A stretch of 7,858 bases of DNA. Origin: Labilithrix luteola. GTDB lineage: Bacteria > Myxococcota_A > Polyangia > Polyangiales > Polyangiaceae. Shown here piece by piece: positions 1 to 7,113 of the stretch. The translations under genes were made by a program, and so were the position numbers. Location: NCBI GenBank assembly GCA_026225435.1, contig JAMFST010001423.1:1-7858 (forward strand), in the 5' to 3' direction. Every line of letters starts with the position of its first letter. The first letter of the stretch is position 1. The notes under the pieces were generated by a model, which was given only the letters and a program-made list of their open reading frames with translations, searched no databases and was not told the origin of the DNA.

Positions 1-355
1 CGAGTCCGATGCGCAGGGTGGCCTCGTCGATGAGGCCCATCTCGAGGTAGGTCTGCCCGGCGAGCTTGGGATTGCCAGCGGCGACCTGCTCGTCGAAGCG
101 CACCTGCGCCCGCGCCAGCCCCTCCTCGCCCATCAGCCCTTCGTACGCGAGCAGCTCGCCGAGGCGGCCGATGGGATCCTTCACCTTCGCCTTGGCGGGA
201 AATCCGCGGACGACGAAGATCGTGGCGGTCTCCCCGGAGGGCGCGCGCAGCTGCAAGGTGCCGTGAAGCTGCCGCTCGAGCACGTAGACGAGCAGTTGCG
301 GCAGGGGAGTCTTCCCCAACGCCCCCTGCGCACTCGGTTGGGGAAGTCCTTGCAA
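1..355 (-). CDS. DUF4388 (PatA N-terminal-like) domain protein, N-terminal part, cut by the left edge
   Basis: The minus strand reads open from the left edge through to the kinase gene. The translation contains GALGKTPLPQLLVYVLERQL followed by HGTLQL, then a strand pair (TIFVVRGFPAKAKV) and GRLGELLAYEGL. This is the pattern of the DUF4388 domain common in myxobacterial regulatory proteins, where it often precedes TPR, DnaJ or response-regulator modules. A second segment, QTYLEMGLIDEATLRIGL, resembles the helical repeat that usually follows. The start is uncertain. TTG at 355 keeps the whole conserved G-A-L-x-x-T-P-L-P segment but has no visible Shine-Dalgarno. TTG at 319 has a G-rich stretch only two bases upstream and would remove the conserved Gly. 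Molecular function is not known; a scaffold or regulatory role is inferred. The gene diverges from the kinase gene with about 56 bp between starts, so the two may share a control region. Confidence 0.72.
   Translation of the reverse strand, partial: MQGLPQPSAQGALGKTPLPQLLVYVLERQLHGTLQLRAPSGETATIFVVRGFPAKAKVKDPIGRLGELLAYEGLMGEEGLARAQVRFDEQVAAGNPKLAGQTYLEMGLIDEATLRIGL
311..346. repeat. Perfect 10-bp inverted repeat at the start of the DUF4388 gene
   Basis: CTTCCCCAAC at 311-320 is the exact reverse complement of GTTGGGGAAG at 337-346, with a 16-bp spacer. It sits over the candidate start codons of the minus-strand gene and upstream of the divergent kinase gene. It could be a regulator binding site for one or both genes, or an mRNA hairpin near the minus-strand start. 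The left arm is also part of a smaller palindrome, GGGGA-GTCT-TCCCC, at 304-317. No binding protein is identifiable. Confidence 0.55.
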
Positions 356-411
356 GGCTATCGAGAGTACACGCGACCCCCAGAGCGGCGCTAGAGTGAC
401 CGGGGCCCTCC

Positions 412-3400
412 GTGCGGACGAATTCGAGTATTCCACCGCCGTCAGGGGGCGCCGACGCCAGCGCGGGCGGATCTGCGGGCGCGCCGAATACCGGCGGGGG
501 ATACGGGAGCGTCGCGGGTGGGGACCAGTCGGGCTCTGGCCTTCCCGGGACCACACCGACCCACCTGGCTCATTTCGAGATCAAGAAACGTCTCGGGTCT
601 GGCGGCATGGCGGAGGTGTTCCTCGCCGAGAAGCGGGGCGCCGAGGGGACCAGCAAGGTGCTGGTGGTCAAGCGCATCCTCCCCTCGTACGGGCGCTCGT
701 CTCGCTTCCGCGTGATGTTCCTCGACGAGGCGCGGCTGGCGACCAGCCTCAATCACCCCAACGTCGTCCAGGTCTACGAGTTCTTCGACGCCGGCGACCA
801 GGGGCACCTGCTGTCGATGGAGTACGTCGAGGGGCCGGATCTCGGCACCTTGCTCGAGGGGGCGAAGCACAAGGGGGTGCGGCTGTCGCCGTGGGTCGTC
901 GCCTTCATCATCGCCGAGGCGGCCAAGGGGTTGCACTACGCCCACGAGAAGAAGGACCAGACGGGCACGCCGCTCGACATCGTCCACCGCGACGTGTCGC
1001 CGCAGAATGTCCTTTTGTCCTTCGACGGGGCGGTGAAGATCGCCGACTTCGGCATCGCCAGCGCGCGCGAGGTGAAGGAGGAAGAAGGCGTCCTCAAGGG
1101 AAAGTTCCGCTACATGTCCCCGGAGCAGGCGCGGGCGGAGAAGGTCGACCGGCGGAGCGATCTGTATTCGCTCGGCGTCATCATGTGGGAGTGCCTGGCG
1201 GGGCGGCCGCTGCACGGCGGTCTCGGAGGGGAGGCGCTGCTCGACATCGTCCGCTCGGGGATCGTCGAGCCGCCCTCGACCTACGTGACCGACATCCCTG
1301 CGGAGCTGGAGGCGATCACCATGCGCGCGCTCTCGCCGTGGCCGGCGGAGCGGTTCCAGACGGGGCGCGAGCTGGCCGGCTCGGTGGCGCGCGTCGCGCT
1401 GGTGGCCCAGGAGCTGGTGGACGCGGCGCGCCTGGAAGCGACCATCGTCGAGCTGGTGCGACGGGACGTGACCCGGCCGGGCGGGCGCGAGCCGTCACAG
1501 GCCGAGGCCGACGCCGACGTGCTCTCGCGGCCGCTCGAGTTCCGCACCCAGGCGGCAGCGCCGATGGCCCTGTCGGCGATCGAGATGTCGGCGCCGTCGA
1601 TGAGCCCCTTCGGCGGCGGCTACGGCGGGAGCGCCAACGCGCCGGGGACGTCGGTGCCCATCGACCTGTCGGAGGTGAACGCGGCGCTGGCCCGGGCGAT
1701 CCCCCAGGGCCCGCGCGAGGTGCGCCACGTGGCGCTCGTCACCCTCAAGCTGCGCGGTTTGCATGTAGAAATGTCCGAGAGGGCGCGGGCCGAGGTGGGG
1801 CGCGCGCTCGAGCGGTTGCGGACCATGCTGGGGGACATGGCCTACAAGCGCGAGATGCGCTGGAGCTTCCACGGAGACGAGGAGGCGCAGGCGGTCGCCG
1901 GGCTCGGTGGCAAGCCGGCGCAAGCGGCGCTCGACGCGGTGTCGCTGGCGCTCGAGACCCACGAGGCCATCGCCGGCTTCCGCGACGACGTGCCCATCGA
2001 GATCGGCGCGGCCATCGGCATCGTCCGCGGCATCGCCTCGGGGACGCGCGATCCGGAGGGGAACCTGGTGCGCTTCCAGCTGCACGACCCGGCCAGCTAC
2101 CTCGCCGAGGTGGTGACCGGCGCGACGCCGCTGCACGCCACCTGGGTCGCGGGCGGCGTGTACCGCCTGGTGCGGCGCGAGTTCGTCTGGGGGGACGCGC
2201 CGACCCTGTCGCTCGACGAGCGGCTGCGGATGAAGAACCTGCCGCCCAACATGCGCATCTACGCGCTCGAGCGCAGCCTCTCGCGCGAGGAGCGCGAGCA
2301 CGCCGCCGGCGGGTCGAGCGATCTGGTCGGGCGCGACGCGGAGAAGGCGGATCTGAACGCCGCCTTCCACGAGGCGGTCAACGCCAGCGGCGGCGCCGGC
2401 GCCATGACCGTGCGCGCGGTGACCGGCGAGCTCGGGATCGGCAAGACCGCGCTCGCCGCGACGTTCGTGAACGAGCTGCCGCCGCACGCGCGCCTGGTGC
2501 GGGTCGAGTGCTCGCCCTCGCGCATGGAGGTCCCGTTCTCCAGCGTCGCCGATCTGGTGCGCGACATCGTGCAGGCGACGGCCGACGAGCCCTTCACCGA
2601 CGTGGCGGCGCGCATCGCCTCGGTCGGTGGCGGCGCGGCGCAAGGGGACGCGTCGAACCCGATGGTGGCGCGCCTCGCCGAGCTGGCCACCAACCGGCAG
2701 CTTGCCCGCGGCGGCGACGACGACGACGCCCACTACCGCAAGAAGCTGGTCGTCAACGGCGTGCGCATGCTGCTCGCCGCGCTGGCGCTCGAGCAGCCGC
2801 TCGTCCTGGTGATCGACGGCCTGCAGTGGGCGGACAAGGCGAGCCTCGAGCTGTTCGGCGAGCTCACCAAGCTGCGGCGCGACCCGCTGCCCATCCTGCT
2901 GGTGCTGGTGACCCGGCCGGACGAGCGAATCGCCGCCGTGCTCGAGGGGCAGGTTCGCATCGAGCTCCGCGGTCTCACGCCCGACGAGCAGGTGCGGCTG
3001 GTGGAGAATCGCTTCGCCGTCCGCTCGGGCGCGCGCGAGGTGTGCGCCGAGCTGGTGCCGCGCGTCGGTGGCAACCCGTTCTTCCTCCTCGAGATGATCG
3101 ACGCGCTCATCGAGCGCGGCGCCATCGAGCAGAAGGAGGACGCGCTGGTGCGCCCGGAGTCGGGCGGGATCGGCGGCAAGGAGCTCCCTTCCACGCTCGA
3201 TCAGCTGCTGTCCGACCGCGTGCGCGAGCTACCCGAGGCGGAGCGCGGCGTCGTCGAGTGGCTGGCCATCGCCGGTGGACCTCTCGAAATCGGCGATCTC
3301 TCGGTGCTGGAGCGGCTGGCCGACGAGGAGACGACGATGCGTCTCTGCGCCCGCGGCATCTGCGATCGCAAGGGCGACGCGCTCGATTTTCGCCATCCGC

Positions 3401-4998
3401 TGACCCGGGACGTGACCTACTCGCTGCTCGGCGCGAACCGGCGCATCGCCATGCACTTCACCCTCGGCGAGCACCTGGCCAAGACCTCGCTCGGGCGCGG
3501 GCTGTCGGCGGCCATCGTGGCGCGGCACCTGGCGCGCGGCGAGGCGGGGGCGCGGGCGGCGCACTTCTATCTGGAGGCGGCCAACGCGGCCCGATCGAGC
3601 TACCAGATGACGCTGGCCATCCGGTACTTCCGCCGCGCGCTCGCCCACTTACCGGACGACGATCCGCGGCGGCTCCCCGCGCTCGAGGCGCTGGAGACGA
3701 TCTTCCGCGTCCTCGGGCGGCGGCGCGATCGCATCGACCACCTGGGCGAGCTGCGGCGCTTCGCCGGTCGCCTGGGGACGGCGCGCGCCGCCTGTCTCGC
3801 GCTGGTGCGCACGGCGCGCTTCGATCTCGACGAGGGGCGCCTGGCGCGCGGCCTGCCGCTGGCGCAGAGCGCCGCCGAGGTGGCGAAATCGAGCGGGCTG
3901 GTCCCGATGGAGATCGAGGCGCTCGCGCTGGTGAGCGAGTTCCTGCGCGAGCTCGGCGAAGTGCAGGGCGCTCTCGCCGCCTGTGATCGCGCGCTCGCGG
4001 CCTGCGAGGCTCGCGGCAAGGTCCACGTGCCGCAACGCGTGCGCGCCGACGTGCTCCGTTCGCGCGGGGTGCTCCTGCGTCGCGTCGGTCGCGTGAGCGA
4101 GGCGGTCGACGCCTACGTCGAGGCGGTGGCGGTCTTCCGCAAGACCAACTCGCGCCGGCAAGAGGCGCGGGCCAAGGACGATCTCGCCTTCGCCATGATC
4201 GTCCAGGGGCGCTACGAGGACGCCGTGGCGCTCGCGCTCGAGGCGATCCAGATCGATCTGTCGATCGGCGGCCGCTTCCAGCTCGCCAAGACGCTCACCA
4301 CCATCGGCTACGCGTACTCGTTCCTCGGCGACTCGCCTCGCTCGCTCGCCTACCTGCGGCGCGCCCGCGACGCTCACGAGCGGTACGGCGATCAGGACAC
4401 GCGCACCGGCACCTTGCTGGCGACCGCCGAGGCGCACCTCGAGGCCGGAGACCTCGCCTCGGCCGACAGCTTCCTGCGCGACGCGCGCGCGCTCAACGCG
4501 GCGACGAGCAACGCCTACGAGACGACGCACGCGGCGGTGGTGGCGGCGGCGCTGGCGGTGGCGAGCGGAGATGCCCTCCTTGCCACCGAGTGCGCCCTCG
4601 AGGCGCGTCGCGCGGCCGAGCACCAGGCGCTGACCAGCTTCCATTTCTACGGCCTGGCCCTCGAGGCCTCGGCGCGCGCCACCATCGGCGAGCTGCACGC
4701 GGCCACGCTGCTGGCGACGACGGCGCTCGGTGCCGTCGAGACGCTGCAAGGGTGCGAGTACGGCCTCGAGATCCGCGCGCTATCCGCCGAGGCGCTGGAG
4801 ATCGCCGGCTCCCCGCAGGCGCCGCTCGCCCGGCAACGCGCCGTCGACCACGCGGTGCAGCTGGCCGAGGGGATCCACGAGATCCGGCTGCGACGACTCT
4901 TCACCCAGCGTCCGCGCGTGGCGCGGCTGCTGGGGCACGTGCCCGGTGACAGCGGCGCGCCCAGCGGAACGAACCTCGAGGAATCTCACCTGGCATGA
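412..4998 (+). CDS. Ser/Thr protein kinase with degenerate cyclase domain, AAA_16-type ATPase and TPR array
   Basis: A 1528-residue predicted signalling protein with no evident signal peptide or membrane segment, so cytoplasmic. GTG 412 is the only ATG/GTG/TTG between the in-frame stop at 397-399 and the glycine loop; its Shine-Dalgarno is poor. Residues 1-54 are Gly/Ser/Ala-rich and probably disordered. Residues 55-325 are a kinase: glycine loop GSGGMAEVF (62-70), Lys87, Glu106, HRDVSPQN (192-199, catalytic Asp194), DFG (212-214) and SPE (236-238). Residues 437-620 resemble a class III cyclase domain whose first metal Asp is replaced by Lys446, while GD488-489 remains. Residues 637-930 are an AAA_16/STAND-like ATPase: LVGRDAE, Walker A GELGIGKT (672-679), Walker B LVLVIDGLQWAD (797-808) and GGNPFFL (887-892). 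About 1050-1500 are TPR helices, clearest at 1215-1370. It resembles PknK-type kinases but lacks a C-terminal HTH. Input and substrates are unknown. The stop overlaps the patatin start. Confidence 0.95.
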   Translation: MRTNSSIPPPSGGADASAGGSAGAPNTGGGYGSVAGGDQSGSGLPGTTPTHLAHFEIKKRLGSGGMAEVFLAEKRGAEGTSKVLVVKRILPSYGRSSRFRVMFLDEARLATSLNHPNVVQVYEFFDAGDQGHLLSMEYVEGPDLGTLLEGAKHKGVRLSPWVVAFIIAEAAKGLHYAHEKKDQTGTPLDIVHRDVSPQNVLLSFDGAVKIADFGIASAREVKEEEGVLKGKFRYMSPEQARAEKVDRRSDLYSLGVIMWECLAGRPLHGGLGGEALLDIVRSGIVEPPSTYVTDIPAELEAITMRALSPWPAERFQTGRELAGSVARVALVAQELVDAARLEATIVELVRRDVTRPGGREPSQAEADADVLSRPLEFRTQAAAPMALSAIEMSAPSMSPFGGGYGGSANAPGTSVPIDLSEVNAALARAIPQGPREVRHVALVTLKLRGLHVEMSERARAEVGRALERLRTMLGDMAYKREMRWSFHGDEEAQAVAGLGGKPAQAALDAVSLALETHEAIAGFRDDVPIEIGAAIGIVRGIASGTRDPEGNLVRFQLHDPASYLAEVVTGATPLHATWVAGGVYRLVRREFVWGDAPTLSLDERLRMKNLPPNMRIYALERSLSREEREHAAGGSSDLVGRDAEKADLNAAFHEAVNASGGAGAMTVRAVTGELGIGKTALAATFVNELPPHARLVRVECSPSRMEVPFSSVADLVRDIVQATADEPFTDVAARIASVGGGAAQGDASNPMVARLAELATNRQLARGGDDDDAHYRKKLVVNGVRMLLAALALEQPLVLVIDGLQWADKASLELFGELTKLRRDPLPILLVLVTRPDERIAAVLEGQVRIELRGLTPDEQVRLVENRFAVRSGAREVCAELVPRVGGNPFFLLEMIDALIERGAIEQKEDALVRPESGGIGGKELPSTLDQLLSDRVRELPEAERGVVEWLAIAGGPLEIGDLSVLERLADEETTMRLCARGICDRKGDALDFRHPLTRDVTYSLLGANRRIAMHFTLGEHLAKTSLGRGLSAAIVARHLARGEAGARAAHFYLEAANAARSSYQMTLAIRYFRRALAHLPDDDPRRLPALEALETIFRVLGRRRDRIDHLGELRRFAGRLGTARAACLALVRTARFDLDEGRLARGLPLAQSAAEVAKSSGLVPMEIEALALVSEFLRELGEVQGALAACDRALAACEARGKVHVPQRVRADVLRSRGVLLRRVGRVSEAVDAYVEAVAVFRKTNSRRQEARAKDDLAFAMIVQGRYEDAVALALEAIQIDLSIGGRFQLAKTLTTIGYAYSFLGDSPRSLAYLRRARDAHERYGDQDTRTGTLLATAEAHLEAGDLASADSFLRDARALNAATSNAYETTHAAVVAAALAVASGDALLATECALEARRAAEHQALTSFHFYGLALEASARATIGELHAATLLATTALGAVETLQGCEYGLEIRALSAEALEIAGSPQAPLARQRAVDHAVQLAEGIHEIRLRRLFTQRPRVARLLGHVPGDSGAPSGTNLEESHLA
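4995..4998 (+). promoter_or_regulatory. ATGA stop/start overlap coupling the kinase and patatin genes
   Basis: The ATG of the patatin gene (4995-4997) overlaps the TGA of the kinase gene (4996-4998) by a 4-bp ATGA. A weak purine-rich stretch (CTCGAGGAATC, 4976-4986) lies upstream. Such overlaps usually mean one mRNA with ribosome re-initiation, giving linked expression of the two proteins. Confidence 0.85.
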
Positions 4999-6299
4999 CC
5001 GATCGTCTACCCATCGCCCGCGAATCCACGCCGGGCGGCAACCGCCGTCTGGCCGTCATCCTCTCCGGAGGTGGAGCGCGCGGCGCATACGAGGTCGGCG
5101 TCCTCTGGTACGTGTTCGACGAGCTGACCCGCCTGCGCGGCGCGCCTCCGCCGGTCGACATCCTCTGCGGCACCAGCGTCGGCGCCATCAACGCGTCTTT
5201 CCTCGCCGCGCACCTGGCCGATCCGGTGCTCGGCGTCCGCCGCCTGGTGGAGCTGTGGACCAACCTCGAGATCCCCAAGGTCCTCGGCTTCGGCATGCGC
5301 CAGATGATCAGCATCCCGCGCCTGCTCCTCGGCGGTGGCGGAAAGGGGGCCGGCCTCTTCGACGTGACGCCGATGGCCGATCTCGTCACCAAGGAGATCA
5401 GCTGGCGCGCGGTGACCCGCTCGCTGCGAAAGCGCCAGCTGCGGGCGCTGTGCATCTCGACCACCGAGGTGTCCACCGGACGCACCGTGGTCTTCATGCA
5501 GACCTCGCCCGATTCGACCGTGCCGGCCACCTCGCCGCCGCGCACCCTCTTCCGCGCCGATCACATCGGGCCGCAGCACGCGCTCGCCAGCGCCGCGATC
5601 CCGATGCTGTTCCCGCCGGTGCAGATCGATGACGAGCTCTATCTCGACGGCGGCCTGCGGCAGAACACGCCCATCGCGCCGGCGCTCCGTCTCGGCGCCA
5701 CGCACATCTTCGCCGTCGGCAGCTCGCGCGAGGTGGTCGGCCGGCAGATCAACGAAGGGGCGCCGCCGGAGCGAAGAGCACCGGGCGCGGCGTTCCTCCT
5801 CGGCAAGATCCTGAACGCCTTTCTCCTCGACCACATCGACGTCGACATCGAGCTGCTCCGTCGCTTGAACGACGTGCTCGCCGACGGGCGCAGCGCGTAC
5901 GGGCCGGCCTTCGGCGAGCAGATGTCGCGTGCGGCGCGTGAGCGAGGGGCGCCGACCTACCGCTACGTCAACTGCATGACCACGCGGCCGTCGGAGGACA
6001 TCGGGCGGCTGGCGAGCGACCACGTGCGGCGCGGGCGCTATCGCGGGGATGCCTTCGTCGCCAAGCGGCTCTTCTCGTTGCTCGATACCGGGCAGGGGGA
6101 CGAGGCGGATCTCGCGAGCTATCTGCTGTTCGACGGCGAGTTCTGCCGGCAGCTCATCGAGATGGGGCGCGCGGATGCCGAGGCGAAGCGCGATGAGCTG
6201 CTCGACTTCTTTGGCTCGGCGGGGGAGGACCGCGGGCCCGAGAGTGATGATGGCGGGTCGTGGAACCGGACTTCGATTGCGATGCCGATCGGGACGTAG
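4995..6299 (+). CDS. Patatin-like phospholipase (RssA/PNPLA-type acyl hydrolase)
   Basis: A 434-residue predicted lipid acyl hydrolase with the full set of patatin signatures. The oxyanion-hole loop SGGGARGAYEVGVL is at 24-37, the nucleophile elbow GTSVG at 59-63 (Ser61), and the catalytic Asp in DGG at 218-220, giving the Ser-Asp dyad of the family. In patatins this dyad cleaves acyl ester bonds of phospholipids or other lipids; the actual substrate cannot be read from sequence. The C-terminal part (about 300-410) includes ADLASYLLFDGEFCRQLIEM, a segment I recall from proteobacterial patatins of this longer type. Residues 410-434 look disordered. No signal peptide is seen, so it is probably cytoplasmic or peripherally membrane-associated. 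The start is fixed by the ATGA overlap with the kinase gene, which implies joint expression and possibly kinase-linked control. Nothing looks broken. Confidence 0.94.
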   Translation: MTDRLPIARESTPGGNRRLAVILSGGGARGAYEVGVLWYVFDELTRLRGAPPPVDILCGTSVGAINASFLAAHLADPVLGVRRLVELWTNLEIPKVLGFGMRQMISIPRLLLGGGGKGAGLFDVTPMADLVTKEISWRAVTRSLRKRQLRALCISTTEVSTGRTVVFMQTSPDSTVPATSPPRTLFRADHIGPQHALASAAIPMLFPPVQIDDELYLDGGLRQNTPIAPALRLGATHIFAVGSSREVVGRQINEGAPPERRAPGAAFLLGKILNAFLLDHIDVDIELLRRLNDVLADGRSAYGPAFGEQMSRAARERGAPTYRYVNCMTTRPSEDIGRLASDHVRRGRYRGDAFVAKRLFSLLDTGQGDEADLASYLLFDGEFCRQLIEMGRADAEAKRDELLDFFGSAGEDRGPESDDGGSWNRTSIAMPIGT

Positions 6300-6516
6300 C
6301 TTGGTGAAGGTTGGAGAACGCCGACGGCCGCAAATAACGCTCTGGTGAGGCAGTCTGCGCGCGGGCTCCGGCGACGCGCCGCGAAAGTCCGCAAAGGGGC
6401 GCGGGCGCTCTGCCTGCGCCCGTGCTCGACCGCCTCCCCACCCGCTGTTTCCGGTCTTCGCCGCCACACCTGTCCCCTTCGCGGGGGGGCGCGCGCGAGC
6501 TGCCGAGGGATCTGCG
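6300..6516. other. Gene-free gap between convergent genes
   Basis: No credible coding frame covers these 217 bases. They lie between the ends of the plus-strand patatin gene and the minus-strand SRPBCC gene. The composition is uneven, with a less GC-rich start (about 6300-6345) and then homopolymer-rich GC sequence such as the run of seven Gs at 6483-6489. The one clear structure is the hairpin listed separately. Confidence 0.7.
6397..6427. terminator. GC-rich hairpin, possible bidirectional terminator
   Basis: Bases 6397-6408 pair with 6416-6427 in a 12-bp stem with two G-U pairs and a 7-nt loop (TCTGCCT). The inner seven pairs, CGGGCGC with GCGCCCG, are perfect. It lies between two convergent genes, the expected place for a shared terminator. 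No T-tract follows on the plus strand and only CTTT follows on the minus strand, so intrinsic termination is not assured; it may instead protect mRNA 3' ends or work with Rho. Confidence 0.4.
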
Positions 6517-7056
6517 CTAGGCGATTTTTGCGTGGCGCGAACGGAGCTGGGCGAGGCCGCGGGTGAGGGCCATGCCGCGGGCGGCGAGCCAGGGGAGCGG
6601 GCGGGTGGTGACGGTTGGCATTGCGCCGGTGCGCAGTGCCTCCTCGAGGCGGTCGAAGGTCGCCTCGACGGCCCAGTCGTGGACGGCGGCGAAGCAGAGC
6701 GTCCAGAGGAGCTGGCGGGGAGCGGAGAGACGTAGCTCGAGGGTGTGCGTCAACCGGCAGCCGCCGGGCGTCTCCTGGAGGTCGAAGCCGTGCCAGCCCT
6801 CGTAGCCGGGGGTCTCGACGCGGACCCGCCAGCGCGCGCCGTCCCAGGACTCGAAGCGGAAGGTGAAGGGGCCGTGGCCGACGCGCGTGACCTCGGGGAT
6901 CCACGCGAGTGGATCGGCTCCCGGCGGGTTCTTGCGCCAGTTGCGGATCACGTCGCGGGGAAAAGGGTCACGCGCCGTCGCCGTGAAGCCTGCCTCGATC
7001 CAGGGGCGAATCTGCTCGGGCGTGGCGGTCATCTCGCGTCGATGGATGTTCTTCAT
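6517..7056 (-). CDS. SRPBCC (START-like / polyketide cyclase-like) family protein
   Basis: A 179-residue protein of a size typical for single-domain SRPBCC proteins, which fold as a helix-grip around a hydrophobic ligand pocket. The pattern fits: an N-terminal strand/helix region with ATPEQIRPWI (11-20), then alternating beta strands at 52-110 (WIPEVTRVG, FTFRFESWDGARWRVRVETP, GCRLTHTLELRL), then a long C-terminal helix at about 113-145 with FAAVHDWAVEATFDRLEEAL. The family includes lipid carriers, aromatic cyclases and stress proteins; the ligand here is unknown. ATG 7056 is chosen because GGAGG lies five bases upstream; the frame is open further, into the tetR gene, but that part is antisense to tetR. 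No signal peptide is seen. It is transcribed away from tetR, the usual arrangement for a TetR target gene. Confidence 0.86.
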   Translation of the reverse strand: MKNIHRREMTATPEQIRPWIEAGFTATARDPFPRDVIRNWRKNPPGADPLAWIPEVTRVGHGPFTFRFESWDGARWRVRVETPGYEGWHGFDLQETPGGCRLTHTLELRLSAPRQLLWTLCFAAVHDWAVEATFDRLEEALRTGAMPTVTTRPLPWLAARGMALTRGLAQLRSRHAKIA

Positions 7057-7061
7057 GGGTG

Positions 7062-7066
7062 CCTCC
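7062..7066 (-). promoter_or_regulatory. Shine-Dalgarno GGAGG of the SRPBCC gene
   Basis: GGAGG on the minus strand lies five bases before ATG 7056. It settles the start within a much longer open frame. Its outer two bases overlap the predicted operator at 7065-7082. Confidence 0.8.
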
Positions 7067-7082
7067 GTACGGGTGCGTATGG
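7065..7082. promoter_or_regulatory. Operator O1, predicted TetR-type binding site near the SRPBCC start
   Basis: CCGTACG-GGTG-CGTATGG is an inverted repeat of two 7-bp arms with one mismatch and a 4-bp spacer. It matches 15 of 18 positions of the second copy at 7111-7128, and its right arm is identical. It covers the predicted transcription start and 5' leader of the SRPBCC gene, so bound repressor should block initiation or elongation. Binding by the adjacent TetR protein is inferred. Confidence 0.65.
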
Positions 7083-7085
7083 CGG

Positions 7086-7113
7086 AGTCTAGGGCCGCGC
7101 GCGGATTTGTCCA
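7086..7113 (-). promoter_or_regulatory. Candidate sigma70-type promoter of the SRPBCC gene
   Basis: On the minus strand, TGGACA (7113-7108, five of six to TTGACA) is followed by 16 bp and TAGACT (7091-7086, four of six to TATAAT). Transcription would start near 7079, giving a leader of about 23 nt. The -35 box overlaps O2 by three bases and the start lies inside O1, as expected for a repressed promoter. Confidence 0.45.

Noticed and set aside
356..411. Search for promoters between the DUF4388 and kinase genes
   Set aside because: Loose hexamers exist (TTGCAA at 350-355, TAGAGT at 392-397), but none pairs with a partner at acceptable spacing, so no promoter is called.
1495..2733. 412-codon minus-strand frame inside the kinase gene
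   Set aside because: Low-complexity, Arg/His/Gly-rich product with no recognisable motifs; an antisense shadow of the cyclase-like and ATPase region.
396..3986. 1196-codon open frame on the plus strand, in another frame of the kinase gene
   Set aside because: The translation is Arg/Ala/Gly-rich with no domain signature, while the overlapping frame shows kinase and ATPase motifs throughout. It is a by-product of high GC.
1720..5000. Cyclic-nucleotide defence (CBASS-like) reading: cyclase domain plus patatin effector
   Set aside because: The domain is class III cyclase-like, not a CD-NTase, and appears catalytically dead; no CBASS accessory genes are present in the window.
4730..5632. 300-codon plus-strand frame crossing the kinase/patatin junction
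   Set aside because: Arg/Pro-rich product without motifs; the patatin catalytic motifs are in the other frame.
5007..6467. 486-codon minus-strand frame opposite the patatin gene
   Set aside because: No family features; the plus strand carries all patatin motifs, and this frame only extends a little into the gap.
6474..6486. Small CCCC/GGGG hairpin with a 5-nt loop before the seven-G run
   Set aside because: Only four base pairs in very GC-rich sequence, so expected by chance; no T-run follows it.
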